A stretch of DNA of 37,282 nucleotides, taken from contig MNJC01000092.1 in NCBI GenBank assembly GCA_001920085.1, positions 1 through 37,282 of the forward strand. Direction: 5' to 3'. The notes under the pieces were generated by a model. It did no database searches. It was not told where the DNA came from and saw only the letters and a program-made list of their open reading frames with translations. Made by a program: the position numbers and the translations under genes. Below, one piece after another: positions 32,113 to 37,282 of the stretch; the stretch's first letter is position 1, and the number at the start of each line of letters is the position of its first letter. Source of the stretch: Actinobacteria bacterium 13_1_20CM_4_69_9. GTDB lineage: Bacteria; Actinomycetota; Thermoleophilia; Gaiellales; Gaiellaceae.

Positions 32113-33054
32113 GTGACGGAGATCCGCATCGGCACGTGCTCCTGGGCCGACGAAGCACTCTCCAAGCACTGGTATCCGAAGGGCCTCCCGGCCGGCGAAC
32201 GGCTCGCGCACTACGCGCAGCACTTCGACACCGTCGAGGTCGATTCCACGTACTACCGGCTGCCCGCCGAGGAGATGGTGCGGCGCTGGGCCGAGCGGAC
32301 CCCCGACGACTTCGTGATGCACGTGAAGGCGTTCGGGCTGATGACCCGCCATCCCGTCAAGCTCGAGGCGCTGCCCCCGGATCTGCGCGACGAGGCGCCG
32401 ACCGACGACAAAGGCAGGGTCGAGCGGCCCTCGCGCGAGTTTCGCGGGGAGGTCTTCCGGCGCTTCCTCGACGCGCTCGAGCCGTTGCGCTCCGAGGGCA
32501 AGCTCGGCGGCATCCTCTTTCAGTTCCCGTCGTATGTCGTCTACAAGGATCGCTCGCTCGACTACCTGCAGTGGGCGCGCGAGCAGCTCGGCGACGACGA
32601 GATGCTCGTCGAGTTCCGACACGTGAGCTGGCTGGACGACGAGCATCGCGACGAGACGCTGCGCTTCCTCGAGGAGCTCGGCGCGACGAACGTGATCGTC
32701 GACGCGCCCCGCATCGAGGGCGCGAAGAACGTCGCGCCGACGGTGCTCGCGCTCACGAGCCCGACCGCGTACGTCCGCTTCCACGGGCGCAACGCGGAGA
32801 CCTGGAACAAGCGGGGCGGCAGCGCGTCGGAGCGGTTCGACTACCTGTACTCCGAGGAAGAGCTGGAGGAGTGGGTGGCGCCTCTGCGCGAGTTGGCCGG
32901 TCAGGCCGAGCAGGCCTACGCGTTCTTCAACAACAACGCCACGAGCCCGGACGGCCACGGCGGGCGCATGGCGCAGGCCGCCGCGAACGCAAAGCAGCTG
33001 CAGCGCTTGCTCCAGGCGGCGAACGTCCCGGTGAGCGCAGGCGCGAAGAGCTGA
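32113..33054 (+). CDS. DUF72 domain protein
   Basis: 313 residues of the DUF72 TIM-barrel family (YecE-like): IRIGTCSWADEAL, YPKGLPAGERLAHYAQHFDTVEVDSTYYRLP, DDFVMHVKAFGLMTRHP, GGILFQFPSYV, VEFRHVSW, YVRFHGRNAETWNKRG, and the C-terminal FFNNNATSPDG. No biochemical function is established for the family. GTG 32113 follows a TATGCT box by six bases. The stop overlaps the next gene in TGATG. Confidence 0.93.
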   Translation: MTEIRIGTCSWADEALSKHWYPKGLPAGERLAHYAQHFDTVEVDSTYYRLPAEEMVRRWAERTPDDFVMHVKAFGLMTRHPVKLEALPPDLRDEAPTDDKGRVERPSREFRGEVFRRFLDALEPLRSEGKLGGILFQFPSYVVYKDRSLDYLQWAREQLGDDEMLVEFRHVSWLDDEHRDETLRFLEELGATNVIVDAPRIEGAKNVAPTVLALTSPTAYVRFHGRNAETWNKRGGSASERFDYLYSEEELEEWVAPLRELAGQAEQAYAFFNNNATSPDGHGGRMAQAAANAKQLQRLLQAANVPVSAGAKS

Positions 33055-33746
33055 TGGACGTTCTCGCGGTCATCCACGGAGAGAAGGTGCGCGCCGGCGT
33101 GTTCGGGGACGCCGTCGCTGCGCGCGGCCACCGGCTCGAGGAATGGAGCCTGGCGTGGGGGACGTCGCCGCCGCGACCGCTCGACGCGTACGGGGCCGTG
33201 TTGGTGTTCGGCGGTGCGATGCATGCGGACCAGGAGGGGCACCATCCGTGGTTGCGCGAGGAGAACCTCTTCCTGCAGCGGCTGCTCGACCTGCACAAGC
33301 CCGTGCTCGGCATCTGCCTCGGTGCGCAACTGCTCGCCAAGGCCGCGCATGCACACGTCGGCCCGGCGAAGGAGCCGGAGATCGGCTGGTACAGCGTCGA
33401 GCTGACGGACGATGCGCGCGACGATCCGGTGCTCGGGCGGCTCCCAGCGCGCTTCGACGCCTTCCAGTGGCACTACTACGTGCACGCGCTGCCGGCCGGT
33501 GCGATCGAGCTCGCGCGGAACGACCTGTGCACGCAGGCCTTCCGGCTGGGGGACAGCGCGTGGGGCGTGCAGTTCCATCCCGAGGTCACGCTCGGGCAGA
33601 TCGAGAGCTGGATGCAGGACGACGAACCGGTGCCGCCCGGCCTCCTCGACGAGACGCGCAAGCGCATCGACGGCTGGAACGAGCTGGGGCGATCGCTGTG
33701 CGACGCCTTCGTCGGCGCCGCCGAGCGAGTCGCCGCTCCTGCGTAG
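33054..33746 (+). CDS. Class I glutamine amidotransferase-like protein
   Basis: 230 residues. The triad is Cys88 in LGICLGAQLLA, and His175 and Glu177 in GVQFHPEVTL. The FDAFQWHYYVHALPAGA segment is typical of stand-alone GMP synthase-like amidotransferases and gamma-glutamyl hydrolases. There is no fused synthetase, so the acceptor is unknown. The ATG shares one base with the DUF72 stop, so the two are coupled. The convergent rhodanese gene follows after a short palindromic spacer. Confidence 0.9.
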   Translation: MDVLAVIHGEKVRAGVFGDAVAARGHRLEEWSLAWGTSPPRPLDAYGAVLVFGGAMHADQEGHHPWLREENLFLQRLLDLHKPVLGICLGAQLLAKAAHAHVGPAKEPEIGWYSVELTDDARDDPVLGRLPARFDAFQWHYYVHALPAGAIELARNDLCTQAFRLGDSAWGVQFHPEVTLGQIESWMQDDEPVPPGLLDETRKRIDGWNELGRSLCDAFVGAAERVAAPA

Positions 33747-33753
33747 GAGCCAT

Positions 33754-33774
33754 GTCCCGGGACTGTCCCGGGAC
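33754..33774. repeat. Double palindrome with GGGACTGTCCC core between convergent genes
   Basis: Two copies of the ten-base palindrome GTCCCGGGAC around a central T, so the whole 21 bases are an inverted repeat. It lies between the amidotransferase and rhodanese stops and probably acts as a bidirectional terminator. The flank CATGTCCC also occurs near the element at 16919. Confidence 0.7.
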
Positions 33775-34559
33775 TAGGCCTTTTCGGACGGGAGCTCGTC
33801 GTGGCGCGACCATTCGTGCCACGAGCCGGCGTAGTTGCGTGCGCGATATCCGGCCGCGCGCAGCGCGAGCGTTGCCACGGCGGAGCGCGAGCCGGAATGG
33901 CAGTACGCGACGATCTCGTCCGCGTCTCCGATCCGCGCGCGGATGTGATCGCCCGGCAGCGGCACGCCGGACGCGGCGAAGAGATCCTCGACGTGCACGT
34001 GGCGCGCACCCGGGATGTGCCCCTGACGCGGATCGCACGGATACCCGCGCTTACCGCTGTACTCCTCCGTCGTGCGCACGTCGAGCAACACGAGCTTCGG
34101 GTCCTGGAGCCGGCTCGCGATCTCCTCGCGCGTCGGCACCGCGTCGAGGCTCGGCTCGAACGTCGTCTTCACCGGCTGGAGCTGCACCTGGCCGACCTCG
34201 GGATCGCCCGGCCATGCGGCAAGCCCGCCGAGCAGCACCGCGACGCGCGGGTGGCCGGCGAGCTCGGCCATCTGGGCCGCCGGCATCGCGCCGACGCCGT
34301 CGCCGCGGTCGTAGAGGACGAGCCGCTCTGCGCCCGTCACCCCGTGGCGCCGCAGCCGTAGCCCGACCTCGGATGCGAGCGGCTCGAGCACGGCCCGGTC
34401 GCTCATCGGCGGCGGCGACCCGAGCACGAGCGGCCTCGAGCCGGGGATGTGGCCGCGCGCGTGCGCGTTCGGCCCGCGCACGTCGCCGACCACGAGATCG
34501 TCGGCGCCCAACTCCCGCTGGAGCCACTCGACGTCGACGACTGCGGGCAGATCAGACAC
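33774..34559 (-). CDS. Rhodanese-type sulfurtransferase (tandem domain)
   Basis: 261 residues, two rhodanese domains. The C-terminal one carries the active cysteine Cys220 in the loop YCHSGSRSAV. The N-terminal one has Asp84 (VLYDRGDGVG) in the matching position and is inactive, as in thiosulfate and 3-mercaptopyruvate sulfurtransferases. Other family marks are DVRGPNAHARGHIPGS and DVRTTEEYSGKRGYPC. The donor is not certain. The GTG start overlaps the hydrolase stop by eight bases. Confidence 0.93.
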   Translation of the reverse strand: MSDLPAVVDVEWLQRELGADDLVVGDVRGPNAHARGHIPGSRPLVLGSPPPMSDRAVLEPLASEVGLRLRRHGVTGAERLVLYDRGDGVGAMPAAQMAELAGHPRVAVLLGGLAAWPGDPEVGQVQLQPVKTTFEPSLDAVPTREEIASRLQDPKLVLLDVRTTEEYSGKRGYPCDPRQGHIPGARHVHVEDLFAASGVPLPGDHIRARIGDADEIVAYCHSGSRSAVATLALRAAGYRARNYAGSWHEWSRHDELPSEKA

Positions 34560-35199
34560 GGGAGAGAAACTCTCTCAGGATCGCGTTGAGCTCGTCGGGA
34601 CGTTCGAGGTTCACCAGATGGCCGGCGTCGGGAACGATGCGGATGTCGAACTCGGAGAGCTCGCCCGGCGTGACGAAGTTCTCGTGCTCGCCGACGACGA
34701 ACTGCACCGGCCCGGGGAAGTCGCGCGCGAGCTGTGTCGAGTCTTCCCGGTCGCGGATCGCCTCCAGGGCACCGATCAGCCCCTCGGGGTCCCGGTACAT
34801 CAGCGAGGGGTCGGCGTTCTCCCTGTGCGCGTAGAGCTTCGGCTCCATGAACCGCCACAATCCGTCGGGCCCTTCGCGGCGGATCAGCTCGATCGTCTCC
34901 GCGCGGCCGGCGCGCCGTTCCGGCGAGTCGGGATCGGGCCGCGATCCGACGAGCAGCAGCCCGCGCACGAGCTCGGGCGCGACCTTTGCGAGCGCCAGCG
35001 CGCAATATCCGCCCATCGACGCGCCCACCACCGCGTGCCCCCCGTCGATCTCGCCGGCGATCGACTCGGCCCACGCCGTCATCGTCCGCCCGCGTCCATA
35101 CAGCCGTGGAGCGGCGACGTCGTGCTGCGCGAGGGCAGGCAGCTGAGGCTCCCACATGCGCTCGTCGAGCGGGAGCGCATGCAGCAGCAGGACGTTCAC
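34552..35199 (-). CDS. Alpha/beta hydrolase
   Basis: 215 residues, single domain. It starts directly with the first core strand (VNVLLLHALPLDERMW), with Ser61 in VGASMGGYCAL as nucleophile, VQFVVGEHENFVTP with the likely acid region, and His in VPDAGHLVNLERPDELN. It has a 3-oxoadipate enol-lactonase/esterase-like look; the substrate is unknown. The GTG start overlaps the stop of the GST remnant in GTGA. It is coupled downstream to the rhodanese gene. Confidence 0.9.
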   Translation of the reverse strand: MNVLLLHALPLDERMWEPQLPALAQHDVAAPRLYGRGRTMTAWAESIAGEIDGGHAVVGASMGGYCALALAKVAPELVRGLLLVGSRPDPDSPERRAGRAETIELIRREGPDGLWRFMEPKLYAHRENADPSLMYRDPEGLIGALEAIRDREDSTQLARDFPGPVQFVVGEHENFVTPGELSEFDIRIVPDAGHLVNLERPDELNAILREFLSRV

Positions 35200-35651
35200 A
35201 AGGCCGCGACGACGTCGAGCTCGGCGGCGATCGCCGGACGCTCTGACAACCGTTCGAGCCACCCGTCGAGTGCGCCGAAGGAACGCAGCTCGACGTCCAT
35301 GCGATCGCGAGCCCGGACGATCCACGGCACGTATGCGATGTCGGCGAGGCCGTACTCGCGGCCGCTCAGGTACGGCTGCGCGTCGAGCACCGCATTCAGC
35401 TTCGCGAGCTCGGCGTCGAGCCGCTCGCGCGCGCCCTCCTGCTCGCGTCGCAGCGCGTAATACGGCTTGGACAGCTGGTCGAACCGGAAGACGAGCAGCC
35501 GTCCGAACGCCCGCTCGGCCGCGTCGGCCGGCCACAACGGCGGCTCGGGGTAGCGCTCCTCGAGGTATTCGTTGATCACCGCCGACTCGGGGAGGACGAA
35601 GGCGTCGTCCTCGAGCACGGGCACGCGCCCGAGCGGGTTCTTCTCGGGTGA
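35196..35651 (-). pseudogene. Glutathione S-transferase-like fragment lacking its N-terminal half-domain
   Basis: The readable part begins with NPLGRVPVLEDDAFVLPESA, the end of a GST thioredoxin-like domain (cis-proline loop RVPVL and the E-S pair that binds glutathione). The alpha-helical C-terminal domain follows, ending with ELDVVAAL. The first ~50 residues, including the catalytic Ser/Cys/Tyr region, are missing. Directly upstream in the same frame is the TGA of the GNAT gene. The first usable start is GTG 35624, in the middle of the domain. It is probably non-functional, or a product of a deletion or assembly error. Confidence 0.75.
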
Positions 35652-36626
35652 TCACCGTTCGATCCTAGCTTCGAGCTTCATGACGGCCGCAATCTGCCCG
35701 AGCAGCTCTCGCGCGGGCGCCAGCTCAACGGGCGACGACGCGGTGCGCGCGACGGCGCGGACACTCGCGGGGTCGGCTCCCGTGAGCCGCGCGACGAGTG
35801 TCGCGTTCGCGGCCAGGGAGAGCTCGTCGGCCTTGTTCAGGTCGCCGTAGTACGTCGGGACGGAGAGGTATTCGTCGATCATTCGGCCGCGGTCGAAGAG
35901 CAGGAAGCGGACGACCACGTCCTCCTCGAGCGCGAGCGCGACGACGGGAACGCCCATGCGCGCGGACAGTTCGGCGCCCAGCTTGCGTTGAGCGCCGCGG
36001 TCGCGGTCGCACAGCTCGTCGGTGACGGCGACCCACCCGTTCTCCGCCTGCGACACCTCCGACCACTCGCTGTGGCCGACGCGCGGCATGAACTGGGAGA
36101 CGCCGCGTCGCACGCCCTCGACGTCGTCGGTTTGCACGTGCGTCGACGCAAACGACTGTGTGAGCGCCGGCGCGGCGAGCTGCTGCTGCAGCTGCGCCAG
36201 CTCGACCGCCATCAAGACGTCGTACGCGCGGAACCCGAGGCGTTCGTACAGCCGGCGCGCGGGGTCGTTCGTGAGCGCGACGTCCAGGGAGAGGTGCGTG
36301 CCGCCGCGCTCCTTGAGCCGGTCGCCGACTTCGGCGATCAGCTCCCGGCCGACGCCACGGCCGCGCGCATCGCTCTGCACGTACAGGTCGTAGAGGTGCC
36401 CGCGGACCGGCGTCTGCGGCACGATGTTCGCGAGCGCATACCCGACAGGGGCTCCGTCCTCCTCCGCGAGCAGCGCAATGCCGTTCGCGACCGTGTCCTG
36501 GACGTCTTCGGCGACCGTCTCCCACGGCTCGTCGAAGAACGCGGGCTTGGCGAGCTCGCGTTGGAAGTCGTCGCGCAGCCGGCGCAGCAGCTCGAGGTCG
36601 TGCTCGCTGGCGTCGCGGATCGTCAC
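35652..36626 (-). CDS. GNAT N-acetyltransferase fused to an uncharacterised C-terminal domain
   Basis: 324 residues. Residues 1-150 form a GNAT domain: MTIRDASEHDLELLRRLRDDF, YALANIVPQT, YVQSDARGRGVGRELIAEV (acetyl-CoA loop RGRGVG), and NDPARRLYERLGFRAYDVLM. Residues ~160-324 form a second domain I do not recognise (HSEWSEVSQAENGWVAVTDEL, VVALALEEDVVVRFLLFDRG, DEYLSVPTYYG). It may bind a ligand or be a second, degenerate domain. The GTG start overlaps the glycosylase stop (GTGA). Confidence 0.8.
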   Translation of the reverse strand: MTIRDASEHDLELLRRLRDDFQRELAKPAFFDEPWETVAEDVQDTVANGIALLAEEDGAPVGYALANIVPQTPVRGHLYDLYVQSDARGRGVGRELIAEVGDRLKERGGTHLSLDVALTNDPARRLYERLGFRAYDVLMAVELAQLQQQLAAPALTQSFASTHVQTDDVEGVRRGVSQFMPRVGHSEWSEVSQAENGWVAVTDELCDRDRGAQRKLGAELSARMGVPVVALALEEDVVVRFLLFDRGRMIDEYLSVPTYYGDLNKADELSLAANATLVARLTGADPASVRAVARTASSPVELAPARELLGQIAAVMKLEARIER

Positions 36627-37282
36627 CGGTAGCGGAGGGCGAGAAGGAGGAAGTGTGCGCTCAAGTTCTGGAACGGATGGAAGCGGGCGCCGGCGGCGCG
36701 GATGTCGTTCGTCTCAGGGTAGAAGGCGAGGACCGCCTTGCGCAGTCCGAGGTCGCCGGCGGGCCAGGCTTCGGGGCGGGCTAGGTAGCGCGCGAGGAAC
36801 CAATCCGCGCTCCATTCTCCGATGCCCCGCAGGGCTGTCAGCCGTGTCTTCACATCGGCGTCGGAGAGCGCGGACAGCCCGCCCAGGTCGAGATCGGCGC
36901 GGGCGAGGCCGAGCACGTACTCGGCCTTGCGCCGCGAGAACCCGAGGCTCGTCAGCTCCTCCACCGTCGCGAGCGCCACCCGCTCACGCGTCGGAAAGGC
37001 GACGGCCAATTCCGCCGGCTCCCCGAAGCGATCGACGAACCGGCTGCGGACGGCGAACGCGGCGTGGAGCGACACCTGCTGCGCGGTGATCGACGAGACG
37101 AGCGCCTCGAACGGATCCGGCGCGAGCGGCGGACGGAAGCCGGGAAAGCGCTGGACGGTCGCCGCGAGCACCTCCTCGCCCTGCGCAAACGCACGGAATG
37201 TCTCCACGTCGAGCTCGAGCCCGAGCAGCTTGCGCACGGTCGGCTCGATCGTCGAGTCGAGCGGCTCGGCGTTCACGCCCCC
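36623..37282 (-). CDS. AlkA-like DNA-3-methyladenine glycosylase, 5' end cut by window edge
   Basis: At least 219 residues visible. Helix-hairpin-helix glycosylase: PDPFEALVSSITAQQVSLHAAFAVRSR, LTALRGIGEWSADWFLARYL, and the catalytic aspartate in GDLGLRKAV. It excises alkylated bases. The frame stays open to the window end; GTG 37276 could serve as a start, but relatives have an N-terminal domain, so the true start is probably outside. Upstream member of the GNAT-hydrolase-rhodanese cluster. Confidence 0.9.
   Translation of the reverse strand, partial: GGVNAEPLDSTIEPTVRKLLGLELDVETFRAFAQGEEVLAATVQRFPGFRPPLAPDPFEALVSSITAQQVSLHAAFAVRSRFVDRFGEPAELAVAFPTRERVALATVEELTSLGFSRRKAEYVLGLARADLDLGGLSALSDADVKTRLTALRGIGEWSADWFLARYLARPEAWPAGDLGLRKAVLAFYPETNDIRAAGARFHPFQNLSAHFLLLALRYR

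Noticed and set aside
33054..34559. Amidotransferase and rhodanese genes as a sulfur-transfer pathway pair
   Set aside because: They are convergent, separated by a terminator-like palindrome, and each is coupled to other genes; adjacency alone is not support.
1..37282. tRNA, rRNA, insertion sequences, phage or CRISPR-Cas genes
   Set aside because: None could be recognised on either strand; gaps between genes are too short for most of them.

Overview
The window is very G+C-rich, densely packed chromosomal DNA with 44 protein genes or gene fragments. I see no stretch over 300 bases without a gene, no tRNA or rRNA, no insertion sequence, no phage gene and no CRISPR array. The gene style suggests a high-GC actinobacterium-like lineage, and Thermoleophilia (Gaiellales/Solirubrobacterales) is my best guess. 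The reasons are the protein family flavours, heavy use of GTG/TTG starts, start/stop overlaps at most operon junctions, and start codons 6-8 bases behind a TANNNT box (leaderless mRNAs). This placement is an inference.

Layout. 1-2.0 kb (+): the C-terminal end of a large secreted, probably subtilisin-like protein, then an SDR. 1.9-6.0 kb (-): one overlapping operon, HAD phosphatase > acpS > nnrE/D > alr > truncated methyltransferase. 6.0-9.7 kb (+): ArfB-like hydrolase, STAS protein, aquaporin, glycogen-debranching-type glucosidase. 9.7-14.3 kb (-): UDG-like gene, rplM-rpsI-glmM-glmS. 14.3-16.9 kb: secreted sialidase-like protein (+), nitroreductase (-), acylphosphatase (+). 16.9-24.7 kb (-): roadblock protein, small membrane protein, pyrE, HU, pyrF, LysM remnant, dacC-like carboxypeptidase, pfkB/fruK-like kinase, broken guaB, guaA. 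24.8-25.6 kb (+): YihY/BrkB membrane protein. 25.6-28.3 kb (-): murI > rph > mgtC-like > rdgB. 28.4-33.7 kb (+): secreted S15-like hydrolase, orphan branched-chain-type binding protein, secreted beta-rich protein, DUF72 and a class I glutamine amidotransferase. 33.8-37.3 kb (-): DNA glycosylase (cut by the window edge), GNAT fusion, GST fragment, alpha/beta hydrolase, rhodanese.

Themes. Many genes serve cell-wall precursor supply (alr, glmM, glmS, murI, a D-Ala-D-Ala carboxypeptidase) and nucleotide synthesis and clean-up (guaA, guaB, pyrE, pyrF, rdgB). Others cover cofactor repair and carrier-protein activation (nnrE/D, acpS).

Two things stand out. First, five places look like small deletions at or inside genes: the guaB flap with a frameshift, the GST N-terminus, the dacC/pfkB junction, the LysM N-terminus, and the methyltransferase/SDR 3' ends. 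They are either real genome scars or assembly faults. Second, several divergent gene pairs are separated by only a few bases and seem to share overlapping, back-to-back -10 boxes that give leaderless transcripts in both directions. I found no convincing new multi-gene defence or metabolic system.
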